Origin: Bradyrhizobium sp. CER78
GTDB lineage: Bacteria > Pseudomonadota > Alphaproteobacteria > Rhizobiales > Xanthobacteraceae
Direction of reading: 5' to 3'
Assembly (NCBI RefSeq): GCF_029846235.1
Contig: NZ_JARVWP010000006.1
Span: 434,001-498,000, forward strand
Length of the DNA: 64,000 nucleotides
This document shows, piece after piece, positions 27,600 to 36,844 of this stretch. The translations under genes and the position numbers were made by a program. Each line of letters starts with the position of its first letter. Position 1 is the stretch's first letter. The notes under the pieces were generated by a model. That model saw nothing but the letters and a program-made list of their open reading frames with translations, ran no database searches and had not been told where the DNA came from.

Positions 27600-30305
27600 T
27601 TACAGAGAGCGCTGGATCGTCTCGATGCGGTAACATTCGATCACGTCGCCGACACGCATGTCGCCATAGTTCTCGAATGCCATGCCACACTCCTGGCCGG
27701 AGACCACTTCCTTCACTTCATCCTTGAAGCGCTTCAGCGTCGACAGCTTGCCTTCGTGCACCACGACGTTGTCGCGGATCAGGCGAACGTTGGCGCCGCG
27801 TTCCACGGTGCCGTCGGTGACGCGGCAGCCCGCGACCTTGCCGACCTTGGAAATGTTGAACACTTCCAGGATCTGCGCGTTGCCCAGCATGGTTTCGCGC
27901 AGCGTGGGCGCGAGCAGGCCGGACATCGCCTTTTTGATGTCATCCACGAGGTCGTAGATGATGTTGTAGTAGCGGATCTCGATGCCGTTGCGCTTGGCCG
28001 CGGCCGCCGCTTCCTTGTTGGCGCGGACCGAGAAGCCGATGATCGCGGCGTTGAAGCCTTCCGCCAGCGTGACGTCGGACTCCGAGATGCCGCCGACGCC
28101 GGCATGCAGGATGCGGGCGGCGACTTCGTCGGTGCCGAGCTTCTCGAGCGAGCCCAGGATCGCTTCCAGCGAGCCCTGCACGTCGGCCTTGACGATCAGC
28201 GGGAACTCCTTGCGGCCCGCGGTCTTGAGCTGCGACATCATCTGCTCGAGCGAGCCGCGCATGCCGGAGATCGAGGCGGCGGCGTTCTCGCGCTTCTGGT
28301 GCGCGCGGTAGCTCGTGACCTGACGGGCGCGGGCTTCATTCTCGACGACGGCGAGACGGTCGCCGGCTTCCGGCGGGCCGTTGAAGCCGAGCACCTCGAC
28401 CGGCACGGACGGACCGGCCTCTTCGAGATTCTCGCCCTGGTCCGAGATCAGGGCGCGGACGCGGCCCATTTCGGCGCCGGCCACGATGATGTCGCCGACG
28501 CGCAGCGTGCCGCGCTGCACCAGCACGGTCGCGACCGGACCGCGGCCACGATCGAGCTTGGCTTCAATCACGGTGCCTTCCGCCGGACGCTCCGAATTGG
28601 TCTTCAGGTCGAGGATTTCGGCCTGCAGCGCGATCATCTCGAGCAGCTTGTCGAGATTGGTCTTGTTCTTCGCCGAGACCTCGACGTCGACGACGTCGCC
28701 GCCGAGCGATTCGACCTGCACCTCGTACTGCAGCAATTCGGTGCGCACGCGCTCCGGCCGCGCATCGGGCTTGTCGATCTTGTTGATCGCCACGATCATC
28801 GGCACCTTGGCCGCCTTGGCGTGGTTGATCGCTTCGATCGTCTGCGGCATCACGCCGTCATCGGCCGCGACCACCAGCACGACGATGTCGGTGACCTTGG
28901 CGCCGCGGGCGCGCATCGCGGTGAACGCGGCGTGGCCGGGCGTGTCGATGAAGGTGATCTTGGTGCCGCTCTCGGGCGACAGCACCTGATAGGCGCCGAT
29001 ATGCTGGGTGATGCCGCCGGCTTCGCCCGACACCACGTTGGCGTGGCGCAGCGCGTCGAGCAGCGAGGTCTTGCCGTGGTCGACGTGACCCATGACGGTG
29101 ACGACGGGCGAGCGCGGCTCGGTATCGGTGGAATTGTCGACGACGTCGAACAGGCCCTCTTCGACGTCGGACGCGGCGACGCGCTTGACGCTGTGGCCGA
29201 GCTCTTCGGCGATCAGCTGCGCGGTGTCGGCATCGATCACGTCGGTGATCTTGTGCATCGCGCCCTGCTTCATCAGCATGCGGATGACGTCGACCGCGCG
29301 CTCCGACATGCGGTTCGCGAGTTCCTGGATCGTGATCGCTTCCGGGATGGTGACTTCGCGGATCAGCTTTTCCTTGGGTTCGTTCGACGCATGACCCTTC
29401 AGGCGCTGGGTGCGGCGGCGGAACGAGGCGATCGAGCGCTCGCGGACGTCATCGGCGTTGAGCGCAGTGGTCAGGGTGAGGCGGCCACGCTCCTTCTGCG
29501 GACCGGGCTTGTGGGTGGTCTTCGGAGCCGCGGCGGGGCGCACGGCGCCGCCGGGCCGTCGCACCAGGCGCGGACCCTCGTCTTCGTCCGGCCCGGCCGC
29601 AACCGCCGCCGGCCTCGGCGCAGCGGCCGGTGTGCGCACGGTGGTCGTGGTCGCAGGGCGGGCAGCGGGTGCGCGGGCGGCCGGGGCAGATGCAGCAGCG
29701 GCCGGCTTGGCCGGTGCAGCAGCGGCCGGCGGCGCGCCGGGCTTGGCCTCACCTTCGCCGAAGCGGCGCTTGGCCTCGACTTCGGCCTTGCGCTTGGCCT
29801 CTTCCTCGTGGCGATGGCGCTCCTCTTCCGCCTTGCGGCGGGTTTCAGCGGCCTCGCGCTCTGCCTTCTCGGCAGCTTCGCGGACGGCACGGCGCTTGGC
29901 TTCCTCTTCGGCCTGGCGGCGCTCCTCGATGTCGCGCTGACGGGCGTCGGCAAGCGCGTTGGCGCGCGCCGAACGCTCATCCTCGGTCAGGGTCGGCAGC
30001 ACCACGCCGGAGCGGGTGTTACGCGGCGGCTGGCCCGACGACGGAGCTGCGGGGCGGCCGAGCGGCGGCTTGGCGACAGGCGGCGGCGCGGCCGCGGGCT
30101 TTGCAACCACGGGCTCCGGCGCATGCGCCTCGCCGGGACCATCGCCACCGACGCGGCGCTTGCCGCGCTTCTCGACCACGACCTGCTTGGTCCGGCCGTG
30201 GCTGAAGCTCTGGCGCACGGTGCCCGTCTCGACGCGCGGCTTCAGCGACAACGTCTTGCTCGGGACACTCAAAGTCTTGTCGCCAGGGGTCTTGGTATCA
30301 ACCAT
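27600..30305 (-). CDS. infB: Translation initiation factor IF-2
   Basis: GTPase that brings initiator tRNA to the 30S subunit. 901 residues. The first ~330 residues are a long charged and Ala/Pro-rich N-domain (EEERHRHEEEAKRKAEVEAK-type coiled-coil stretch, then PAPRAPAAR-rich linker). Then come the IF2_N region, the G domain with GHVDHGKTS (Gly at residue 406), DTPGHAAFTAMRARG and NKIDKP, and domains II-IV. ATG at 30305. Confidence 0.97.
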   Translation of the reverse strand: MVDTKTPGDKTLSVPSKTLSLKPRVETGTVRQSFSHGRTKQVVVEKRGKRRVGGDGPGEAHAPEPVVAKPAAAPPPVAKPPLGRPAAPSSGQPPRNTRSGVVLPTLTEDERSARANALADARQRDIEERRQAEEEAKRRAVREAAEKAEREAAETRRKAEEERHRHEEEAKRKAEVEAKRRFGEGEAKPGAPPAAAAPAKPAAAASAPAARAPAARPATTTTVRTPAAAPRPAAVAAGPDEDEGPRLVRRPGGAVRPAAAPKTTHKPGPQKERGRLTLTTALNADDVRERSIASFRRRTQRLKGHASNEPKEKLIREVTIPEAITIQELANRMSERAVDVIRMLMKQGAMHKITDVIDADTAQLIAEELGHSVKRVAASDVEEGLFDVVDNSTDTEPRSPVVTVMGHVDHGKTSLLDALRHANVVSGEAGGITQHIGAYQVLSPESGTKITFIDTPGHAAFTAMRARGAKVTDIVVLVVAADDGVMPQTIEAINHAKAAKVPMIVAINKIDKPDARPERVRTELLQYEVQVESLGGDVVDVEVSAKNKTNLDKLLEMIALQAEILDLKTNSERPAEGTVIEAKLDRGRGPVATVLVQRGTLRVGDIIVAGAEMGRVRALISDQGENLEEAGPSVPVEVLGFNGPPEAGDRLAVVENEARARQVTSYRAHQKRENAAASISGMRGSLEQMMSQLKTAGRKEFPLIVKADVQGSLEAILGSLEKLGTDEVAARILHAGVGGISESDVTLAEGFNAAIIGFSVRANKEAAAAAKRNGIEIRYYNIIYDLVDDIKKAMSGLLAPTLRETMLGNAQILEVFNISKVGKVAGCRVTDGTVERGANVRLIRDNVVVHEGKLSTLKRFKDEVKEVVSGQECGMAFENYGDMRVGDVIECYRIETIQRSL

Positions 30306-30371
30306 TCAGCAGTCCTAATCTCGTTTCGCTGTGCGTTTGCCGCACAAATCGTTCAACCTGTCGTCGTTTGC

Positions 30372-30425
30372 TGAGCATGATCCGGTCGGAAAGACGGCGT
30401 CCGCCTTCCTGGATCACGCTCTGGA
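30372..30425. repeat. Diverged GCATGATCC repeat between ylxR and infB
   Basis: TGAGCATGATCCGG at the left and CTGGATCACGCTC at the right with inner GTCGGAAAGACGGCGTCCGCC; related to 12752-12800. Its right end runs into the 3' end of the ylxR-type gene. Confidence 0.5.
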
Positions 30426-31100
30426 ATTTCTGGCCGCTTCGGCGGTCTTGTCGTCGTCGGCCATCCGGTATCGGACCAGCATCTGGCAGCGCGACAGGAA
30501 CGTCTTGCTCGCTGGGCCCGCGAGCAGCGCAGCATGTATCACATTTGACCGCCCAAGTGCCAAATCCAATTCTTCCGACGTCAAAACATTGACGATGGCG
30601 ATTACCGGCGATTCACCACGTTTTTCGCCCCTTTGCCTGACGATAGCGTCCAATTTGCGGATTCCGTCCGCTGCGCCGTCGGAAGCGTGGATCAGGGCTG
30701 CAGTTTCGTTCCGGTTGAGTGCGTCCTCGACCTTGCCGAAGCCCGCGACGACCTGACCGGCCTTGGCGGCCATCGCCAGGGCCTCGGTGACGCTGCGCAC
30801 CAGGAGTGCGTCGGTGTCGGTGGGGAGGGTCGGCGCGACACGGACATCGCGCTTGAATCCCTTGCTAAATTGGTGACGGCGGACCGCTTCCGCAACGCTG
30901 CGCCGCGATGCGGAAACCCATAATCCGCGGCCGGGCAGCTTGCGCTTCAGATCCGGGATCACCTCGCCCGTGGGCGCGACGACGAACCGGATCAGCTCGT
31001 CGATCGGACGCACCTCGCGGCTGACCGCGCACATCCGCGTGGTCGCGGACTTCTGCGTCCGCGGTCCATCGTCGAGATCGGGGTCAGCCTGAGCGAGCAT
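30414..31100 (-). CDS. YlxR/DUF448 plus L7Ae-like RNA-binding protein
   Basis: 228 residues. The N-terminal YlxR-type domain (residues 18-95: TRMCAVSREVRPIDELIRFV, GRGLWVSASRRSVAEAVRR) is followed by an L7Ae/YbxF-like fold (LAMAAKAGQVVAGFGKVEDA, AALIHASDGAADGIRKLDA). Both domains bind RNA in relatives; the nusA-infB location points to a role in rRNA or mRNA handling. This fused form is usual in alphaproteobacteria. ATG at 31100. Confidence 0.9.
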   Translation of the reverse strand: MLAQADPDLDDGPRTQKSATTRMCAVSREVRPIDELIRFVVAPTGEVIPDLKRKLPGRGLWVSASRRSVAEAVRRHQFSKGFKRDVRVAPTLPTDTDALLVRSVTEALAMAAKAGQVVAGFGKVEDALNRNETAALIHASDGAADGIRKLDAIVRQRGEKRGESPVIAIVNVLTSEELDLALGRSNVIHAALLAGPASKTFLSRCQMLVRYRMADDDKTAEAARNSRA

Positions 31101-31115
31101 CCGTGTGCCATCTCC

Positions 31116-32732
31116 TTACGATGCCGCTGTTTCTGCTTCGGCGGCGTCGGCCTCCTCGGCAGGCTTGGCGAGGTCGGCCTCGGTGATCCAGCCGGCCTTG
31201 AGGCGGGCCTGCATGATCATGGCCTCGGCCTCGTCGCGCGAGATCTCGATGCCATCGAGGAACCCGGCATGCTTGGTCGGCTCGCCGCCTTCCTTGCGCT
31301 CGGTCCAGCCGACCAGATCGTCGGTGGCGCAGCCGGCGAGATCCTCGACGGTCTTCACGTCGTTCTCGCCGAGCTTCACCAGCATCTTGCCGGTGATGCC
31401 GGGGACGTCCTTCATGGCGTCCTCGACGCCGAGTTCCTTGCGCTTGGCCTCGAGCTCGGCCTCGAGCTGTTCCAGATATTCGCGGGCGCGGGTCTGCAGC
31501 TCGGTCGCGGTTTCCTCGTCGAAACCCTCGATGCCGGCGAGTTCCTTGACGTCGACCAGCGCGAGTTCCTCGACCGAGGTGAAACCTTCGGAGGCGAGCA
31601 ACTGGCCGACCACTTCGTCGACATTGAGCGCTTCCATGAACACGCGGGTCGAGTTCTCGAAGTCGGCCTGGCGGCGCTCCGACTCTTCCTGCTCGGTCAG
31701 GATGTCGATGTCCCAGCCGGTCAGCTGCGAGGCGAGGCGGACGTTCTGGCCGCGGCGGCCGATCGCCAGCGACAGCTGGTTGTTGGTGTCGGGAACCACG
31801 ACCTCGATGCGCTCGCGGTCTTCGTCGATCACGACCTTGGCGACTTCAGCGGGCGCCAGCGCGTTGACGACGAAGGTTGCGATGTCCGGCGACCACGGAA
31901 TGATGTCGATCTTCTCGCCCTGCAGCTCGTTCACCACGGCCTGCACGCGCGAGCCGCGCATGCCGACGCAGGCGCCGACCGGGTCGACCGAGGAATCGCG
32001 CGAGATCACGCCGATCTTGGCGCGCGAGCCGGGATCGCGGGCGACCGCCTTGATCTCGACGATGCCGTCATAGATTTCCGGCACTTCCTGCGCGAACAGC
32101 TTCGCCATGAACTGCGGATGGGTGCGCGACAGGAAGATCTGCGGACCGCGGGTCTCGCGGCGGACGTCGAAGATATAGGCGCGGACGCGGTCGCCGTTGC
32201 GGAACACTTCGCGCGGCAGCATCTCGTCGCGGCGCACGATCGCTTCGCCGCGGCCGAGGTCGACGATCACGCTGCCATATTCGACGCGCTTGACGATGCC
32301 GTTGACGATGTCGCCGATGCGGTCCTTGAATTCCTGGTACTGCCGGTCGCGCTCGGCCTCGCGCACCTTCTGCACGATCACCTGCTTGGCCGACTGCGCC
32401 GCGATGCGGCCATATTCAAGCGGCGGCAGCGTGTCGGCGATGGTGTCGCCGACCTGGGCGCCCGGATTGGCGCGCTGCGCATCGAACAGCGAAATCTGGT
32501 TGGAGGAGTTCTCGACCACGTCGACCACCAGCATGTGGCGCGTCAGTCGCAGCTCGCCCTTCTTGGCGTCGATCTCGGCATGGACGTCGGTCTCGCTGCC
32601 GTAGCGGGCGCGGGCGGCCTTGGCGATGGCGTCTTCCATCGCCGCGATCACGATGGAGCGGTCGATCGACTTTTCGCGCGCAACTGCGTCTGCGATCTGC
32701 AGCAGTTCGAGTTTGTTGGCGCTGACTGCCAT
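31116..32732 (-). CDS. nusA: NusA, transcription elongation/termination factor
   Basis: RNA polymerase-binding factor acting in pausing, termination and rRNA antitermination. 538 residues in the order N-terminal polymerase-binding domain (LLQIADAVAREKSIDRSIVI), S1 (IVNGIVKRVEYGSVIVDLG), two KH domains (DPVGACVGMRGSRVQAVV, SLAIGRRGQNVRLASQLTG), and two C-terminal helix-hairpin-helix acidic repeats (GFTSVEELALVDVKELAGIE; NDVKTVEDLAGCATDDLVGW). An Ala/Glu-rich tail ends the protein. Confidence 0.97.
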   Translation of the reverse strand: MAVSANKLELLQIADAVAREKSIDRSIVIAAMEDAIAKAARARYGSETDVHAEIDAKKGELRLTRHMLVVDVVENSSNQISLFDAQRANPGAQVGDTIADTLPPLEYGRIAAQSAKQVIVQKVREAERDRQYQEFKDRIGDIVNGIVKRVEYGSVIVDLGRGEAIVRRDEMLPREVFRNGDRVRAYIFDVRRETRGPQIFLSRTHPQFMAKLFAQEVPEIYDGIVEIKAVARDPGSRAKIGVISRDSSVDPVGACVGMRGSRVQAVVNELQGEKIDIIPWSPDIATFVVNALAPAEVAKVVIDEDRERIEVVVPDTNNQLSLAIGRRGQNVRLASQLTGWDIDILTEQEESERRQADFENSTRVFMEALNVDEVVGQLLASEGFTSVEELALVDVKELAGIEGFDEETATELQTRAREYLEQLEAELEAKRKELGVEDAMKDVPGITGKMLVKLGENDVKTVEDLAGCATDDLVGWTERKEGGEPTKHAGFLDGIEISRDEAEAMIMQARLKAGWITEADLAKPAEEADAAEAETAAS

Positions 32733-32735
32733 GGC

Positions 32736-33512
32736 TTAGTCTCCTTCGAATGGATCGATCTCGCCACGGCGCGCGCGCTCGGCGGCCAGGCGGTGCTTTT
32801 TCGTGTTGGTCGGAGCCGGCTTCTTGCCGGTCGTGTGACCAGGCTTGGGCTTCGGTTTCTGGCTCTTCGCCGGATCGCTCTTCTTGGCGTGGGCCGGCTG
32901 CGGCGGCGCAAGGCCGAGCTCGCGGCGCAGCTCGCGCTCGGCGGCCTTGCCGCGGCGCATCGATTCCTCGATCAGCTCGTCGGTCAGCACCAGCCGCGCA
33001 TCCGAGATGTCTTCCATCACCAGCAGGACTTCAGCGTCCTCGGTCGGGCGCGGATCGTCGCGTTTGACGCGCACCGCATTGCCTTCGACGCCGGCGAGCA
33101 GGCCGCGGAACCGCTTGCGGCCCTGATGCGGCACCGCCATCTCGATCTTCACCAGATGGCCGGTGTAGCGCTCGAAATCGGAGCGGCGCACCAGCGGGCG
33201 GTCGATGCCGGGCGAGGAGATTTCCAGCCGGTAGGCGCGCTCGATCGGGTCGGCGACATCGAGCACCGGCGACAGCGCGCGCGAGATCGCCTCGCAATCC
33301 TCGAGCTGCATTGAGCCGTCCGGCCGCTCCGCCATGATCTGCACAGTGCAGCCGGCATCGCCCGAGACCTTGATGCGCACCAGGCGATATCCCATGCCCT
33401 GCAGCACCGGCACCGCGACCGCGGCGACGCGCGCCGCGACCCCGGGCTCGACGACGAGCCTGGGCTCGGCGAGCAGTTCGGTGTCCACGGACGTGGCGGT
33501 CGGGTCGGTCAT
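32736..33512 (-). CDS. rimP: RimP, ribosome maturation factor
   Basis: Needed for 30S assembly (S12 binding). From the ATG at 33512, 258 residues; a TTG at 33524 is in frame. Core motifs: LVRIKVSGDAGCTVQIMAER, LEDCEAISRALSPVLDV, YRLEISSPGIDRPL and the SH3-like domain with FRGLLAGVEGNAVRV. Compared with E. coli (about 150 residues) it carries a C-terminal extension of about 60 residues rich in Lys and Pro (KSQKPKPKPGHTTGKKPAP) that may bind rRNA. First gene of the operon. Confidence 0.95.
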   Translation of the reverse strand: MTDPTATSVDTELLAEPRLVVEPGVAARVAAVAVPVLQGMGYRLVRIKVSGDAGCTVQIMAERPDGSMQLEDCEAISRALSPVLDVADPIERAYRLEISSPGIDRPLVRRSDFERYTGHLVKIEMAVPHQGRKRFRGLLAGVEGNAVRVKRDDPRPTEDAEVLLVMEDISDARLVLTDELIEESMRRGKAAERELRRELGLAPPQPAHAKKSDPAKSQKPKPKPGHTTGKKPAPTNTKKHRLAAERARRGEIDPFEGD

Positions 33513-33632
33513 ATCGAGTGTCAAAGGCTGTCTAGGTCTAAGGGTTGGGTCTGTTGTGTTGTTCGGGTGGCCTTAAGGGGCCGCTAACGCTACCCAAACT
33601 GGACTCGGCCTCGCTGGGTCCCGTCAGGTAAT

Positions 33633-33663
33633 AAAAAAGAGCGGGTCCCGGGGGGCCCACTCT
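33633..33663 (-). terminator. Terminator/attenuator upstream of rimP
   Basis: Minus strand: AGAGTGGG, a C/G-rich centre, CCCGCTCT, then a T-run (the A-run at 33633-33638). It faces into the rimP operon, so transcription from an upstream promoter would stop unless antiterminated, or it ends a short separate RNA. Confidence 0.65.
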
Positions 33664-33664
33664 C

Positions 33665-33688
33665 CTACGCGATCGTATGAGATACCAT
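33665..33688 (-). CDS. Possible 7-residue leader peptide before the rimP terminator
   Basis: ATG at 33686-33688 and TAG at 33665-33667 encode MVSHTIA; the stop is 2 bp upstream of the terminator stem. No repeated regulatory codon is present and no clear ribosome site, so translation is uncertain. Listed because position relative to the terminator is that of an attenuation leader. Confidence 0.25.
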   Translation of the reverse strand: MVSHTIA

Positions 33689-33853
33689 AAGTTGCGGTGG
33701 ATATAGCCCTTTTGCAGAGGTCCGGCAAGGCCTCCCTTCCCGGCGGAGGCCGATTTTGCCCCTCCCCGGGTGCAGGTTTGACCTAACCCTCCGTTTACGA
33801 ACGGGGCCATAGATTGCCGAAAATCGGCAGAAGCGGCCGGTTGGACAAGGCTC

Positions 33854-34924
33854 ATGACGACAGCCCCCGCGCTGATCCCGGAACTCGACGACATCGTTCG
33901 CCGCGGCGACCCCAAGCGCCGCGCCGAGGCCGCGCGGCGGCTCGGCGAATTGTTCCTGCAGGGTGCCGCGAGCTTTCGCCCCGACCATATCGACCTGTTC
34001 GACGGGGTGCTGACCAGCCTGGTACCGCATGCCGAGCTTGCGGCGCGGATCGATCTCGCCGAACGGCTCGCGCCGCTCGCCAACGCGCCGCGCCATCTGG
34101 TCGGGCAACTCGCCCGCGAGGACGAGGTCGCGATTGCGGGGCCGGTGCTGCGCCACTCTCCGGTGATCGACGAGAAGGTGCTGGTCGAGATCGCCAATGC
34201 CAAGGGCCAGGGCCATCTGCTGGCAATGGCCGAGCGTTCCAAGCTTTCGACCGCGCTGACCGATGTCATCGTCCGCCGCGGCGATCGCGACGTGATCCGA
34301 TGCGCGGCTGGCAATGCGGGCGCCGCATTCTCGGACGCATCCTTTACGACGCTGGTGCGGCGCGCCGGCCAGGACGGCGTGCTGACGCTGGGGATCGGGC
34401 GCCGTGACGATCTCCCGCCCGCGCATCTGAAGAGCCTGCTGGCCGGCTCGATCGACGTGATCCGTCGCCGCCTGCAAGTCGTCGCCAAGCCGGAACGGCA
34501 GGCCGAGATCAAACTGGCTCTGAACGAGATCGAGGGCGTCGTCGCGCAGGTCGAGGGTCGCGATTTCGCCGCCGCCCAGCGCACGATCCTGGCGCTGCAT
34601 CGCGCCGGCGAGTTGAACGAGGCCGCGGTGGCAGGCTTCGCAAAGGCCTTCAAATACGAGGAATGCGTCGCCGCGCTCGCCGCGATGACCGCAGTGAAGA
34701 TAGTCACGCTCGATCGCCTGATCGCCGGCGATCGCTACGATCCGATCCTGATCGCCAGCAAGACGATCGGCTTCGAATGGCCGACCGTGCGTGCCCTGAT
34801 CCTGATGCGGCTCGGGCCGAACCGCGTGCCGTCACCGGCCGATATCGAAGGCGCGCGGGTGAACTTCGTGCGCCTGATGCCATCGACTGCGCAGCGCGTC
34901 GTGGATTTCTGGAAGTCGCGGTAG
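33854..34924 (+). CDS. DUF2336 domain-containing protein
   Basis: 356 residues, alpha-helical, repeat-like (HEAT-type) pattern, without signal peptide or membrane segment. The N-terminal part (LDDIVRRGDPKRRAEAARRL, LVPHAELAARIDLAERLAPL, APRHLVGQLAREDEVAIAGP) is typical of the DUF2336 family that is common in alphaproteobacteria. No catalytic motif is visible and the function is unknown. Divergent from the rimP operon. Confidence 0.85.
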   Translation: MTTAPALIPELDDIVRRGDPKRRAEAARRLGELFLQGAASFRPDHIDLFDGVLTSLVPHAELAARIDLAERLAPLANAPRHLVGQLAREDEVAIAGPVLRHSPVIDEKVLVEIANAKGQGHLLAMAERSKLSTALTDVIVRRGDRDVIRCAAGNAGAAFSDASFTTLVRRAGQDGVLTLGIGRRDDLPPAHLKSLLAGSIDVIRRRLQVVAKPERQAEIKLALNEIEGVVAQVEGRDFAAAQRTILALHRAGELNEAAVAGFAKAFKYEECVAALAAMTAVKIVTLDRLIAGDRYDPILIASKTIGFEWPTVRALILMRLGPNRVPSPADIEGARVNFVRLMPSTAQRVVDFWKSR

Positions 34925-34947
34925 TTCAAGTGCCAATATTCGAACCC

Positions 34948-35055
34948 GTCATCCTGAGGAGCGCCGCAGGCGCGTCTCGAAGGATGCATGGCCGCGCTGT
35001 TGCAGCCGGGCCGTCGTGCTTCGAGACGGCCGCTGTGCGGCCTCCTCAGCATGAC
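34948..35055. repeat. CCTGAGGAGC palindromic repeat, copy 1
   Basis: GTCATCCTGAGGAGCGCC at the left and CTCCTCAGCATGAC at the right, with inner TCTCGAAGGATG / GCTTCGAGACGG. Same family as 51371-51474. Confidence 0.8.
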
Positions 35056-35140
35056 GGATCACAATGCGTGCTTCCCAAACCCAAAATCGTTCCGCTATGC
35101 TTTCCGCAAGGCGCGACACAGCGCCAACGGAGAGATCGCC

Positions 35141-35986
35141 ATGCTGACCGACGCCGACATCCAATCGCACGCCGAGCGGATCCGCGATGACGGATACACC
35201 GTGATCGAGCGCGCCGCCTCGCCTGACCTGGTCGAGGGATTGAAGGCAGCGGTCGAGCGGATCGAGCGCGAGCACAATCTCGGCCTTGCCCGGACATCGT
35301 TCGAGGGCTTCAAGACGCTGCGCATCAACAATCTCCTGACCTATGACGAGCTGTTCTGGGAGGTGCCGCTGCACGACAGCGTGCTGCCGGTGGTCGAGCG
35401 CGTGCTGGACCGGGAGTGCCTGCTGTCGTCGTTCTGCTCGCTGGTGCTCGGCCCCGGCCAGGAGGCGCAGCCGATCCACGAAGACACTCAATTGATCCCG
35501 CTGCCCCGGCCGCACATCCCGATCACGATCAATGCGATCTGGGCGCTGTCCGATTTCCGCGACGACAATGGCGCAACGCGGATCATCCCGGCGAGCCACA
35601 AATTCGATTCGTCGCCGGAATACGGCAAGGATTACGACGCGGTCACCGCGACCATGCCGGCGGGCAGCGTGATGCTGTTCGACAGCGCGCTGTGGCATGG
35701 CGGCGGCGCCAACACCAGTGACGCCAGGCGCTTTGCGTTCTCCTGCGCCTATTGCTGGGGTTGGATGCGGCAGCAGGAAAACCTGCAGCTCGGCATCCCG
35801 CGCGAGACCGCGGCGCGCTTTCCGCGCCGCTTGCAGGAATTGTGCGGATACAGCGTCTACAAGGGCCAGTTCGGCCACATCGACAATCACGATCCGATCG
35901 AACTGCTCGGCCGCGAGCGCGGCAAGCGGATGGTGTGGGAGGCGACCGACGTCAGGAAGGCGCGGATGGCGGAAGAGAAGGCATAG
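35141..35986 (+). CDS. Phytanoyl-CoA dioxygenase (PhyH) family protein
   Basis: Fe(II)/2-oxoglutarate oxygenase-type protein of 281 residues. The ATG at 35141 follows ACGGAGAG; in-frame ATGs upstream fall in the repeat. The facial triad is HEDTQ (His-x-Asp) and LWHGGGAN (distal His); the 2-oxoglutarate-binding Arg is probably in DARRFAFSCAY. Substrate unknown; no pathway partners adjacent. Confidence 0.9.
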   Translation: MLTDADIQSHAERIRDDGYTVIERAASPDLVEGLKAAVERIEREHNLGLARTSFEGFKTLRINNLLTYDELFWEVPLHDSVLPVVERVLDRECLLSSFCSLVLGPGQEAQPIHEDTQLIPLPRPHIPITINAIWALSDFRDDNGATRIIPASHKFDSSPEYGKDYDAVTATMPAGSVMLFDSALWHGGGANTSDARRFAFSCAYCWGWMRQQENLQLGIPRETAARFPRRLQELCGYSVYKGQFGHIDNHDPIELLGRERGKRMVWEATDVRKARMAEEKA

Positions 35987-35995
35987 TATCTATCT

Positions 35996-36100
35996 GTCAT
36001 TCCGGGGCGATGCGTTAGCATCGAACCCGGAATCTCGAGGTTCCCCGGGGCGCAATTGCGCCCCTGAGGTTCGCTCGTTTCACTCGCGCCCCGGAACGAC
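35996..36100. repeat. GTCATTCCGGG palindromic repeat, copy 2 (diverged)
   Basis: GTCATTCCGGGGCGATGCG at left, CGCCCCGGAACGAC at right, inner GGGGCGCAATTGCGCCCC palindrome. Related to 17467-17567 and 44586-44688. Confidence 0.8.
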
Positions 36101-36103
36101 GGA

Positions 36104-36844
36104 TCAATCGACGCGCCGAAACCGCAGATACGCCGCCTTGCGGCCTTCGCGCTCGGCCTTGGCGCCGTAGCGCGTCATCGTGTAGTTCGGCCACGGCTCG
36201 AGCCAGTCGATCGCGCGCTCGGCGAGCCAGGCGAAATCGGGCGAGCGCATCAGATGCGCGAGCGTCCAGGCGCAGTAATCGTCGATGTCGCTGACGAAGC
36301 GGAATTCGCTGCCGGGCGGAAGCAGCCGCGTCATCGCCGCGACCGTTGCATCCTGCACGAAGCGCCGCTTCCAGTGCCGCCGCTTCGGCCAGGGATCGGG
36401 ATGAATGAGGTCAATGCGCGTGAGCGAGCGCGCCGGCGCCCAGGCCAATAGCTCGGCGGCGTCGCCGGCGAACAGGCGGATGTTGCCGATATTCTGCGCC
36501 TCGATCTGGGTCAGGATCTTGGCCATCCCGTTGACGTAGGGCTCGCAGCCGATGAAGCCCGTCTTCGGAAACGCCTGCGCTTCCGCGATCAGATGCTCGC
36601 CGCCGCCGAAGCCGATCTCGAGCCTGACATTCTCGGTGCCGTCATCGAACAATTCGGTCAGCGACTCGGGCGCGGGCACCGCGATGTCGATCGAAAGATG
36701 CGGCAGCAGATTGTCGATCAGGTCGGCCTGGTGCGAACGCAGCCTGTGGCCCTTGCGCCGCCCGAAGAACGAGCCGCGCGAATGGGCCATCGCGCCGTCC
36801 TCCGGGGAATCGCGATCGCTGGTGTCGTTCGGAGCCGGTGTCAT
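36104..36844 (-). CDS. trmB: TrmB, tRNA (guanine-N7)-methyltransferase
   Basis: SAM-dependent methylation of G46 in the tRNA variable loop. 246 residues with LEIGFGGGEHLIAEA, GCEPYVNGMAKIL, LIHPDPWPKRRHWKRRFV and FVSDIDDYCAWT, all TrmB signatures. ATG at 36844 overlaps the peptidase TGA by 4 bp. Confidence 0.96.
   Translation of the reverse strand: MTPAPNDTSDRDSPEDGAMAHSRGSFFGRRKGHRLRSHQADLIDNLLPHLSIDIAVPAPESLTELFDDGTENVRLEIGFGGGEHLIAEAQAFPKTGFIGCEPYVNGMAKILTQIEAQNIGNIRLFAGDAAELLAWAPARSLTRIDLIHPDPWPKRRHWKRRFVQDATVAAMTRLLPPGSEFRFVSDIDDYCAWTLAHLMRSPDFAWLAERAIDWLEPWPNYTMTRYGAKAEREGRKAAYLRFRRVD

Larger units (their letters stand above)
33513..33853. other. rimP leader / divergent promoter region
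   Basis: 341 bp. On the minus strand it holds a 7-codon ORF, a strong terminator hairpin 121 bp before the rimP ATG, and presumably the operon promoter further upstream. I looked for a tRNA (E. coli has metY before rimP) and found no cloverleaf. The plus-strand promoter of the DUF2336 gene must lie at its right end. Confidence 0.5.

Noticed and set aside
27594..30374. 926-codon open frame on the plus strand across all of infB
   Set aside because: It is the exact antisense of infB; the high-GC third positions and EEE/KRR-rich coding produce long open antisense frames. Composition is Arg/Gly/Asp-rich noise with no motif.
31269..33314. 681-codon plus-strand frame over nusA and rimP
   Set aside because: Antisense shadow; both sense genes are certain.
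33663..33853. tRNA gene upstream of rimP (as metY in E. coli)
   Set aside because: No acceptor stem, no GGTTCRAATCC T-arm and no anticodon stem on either strand.
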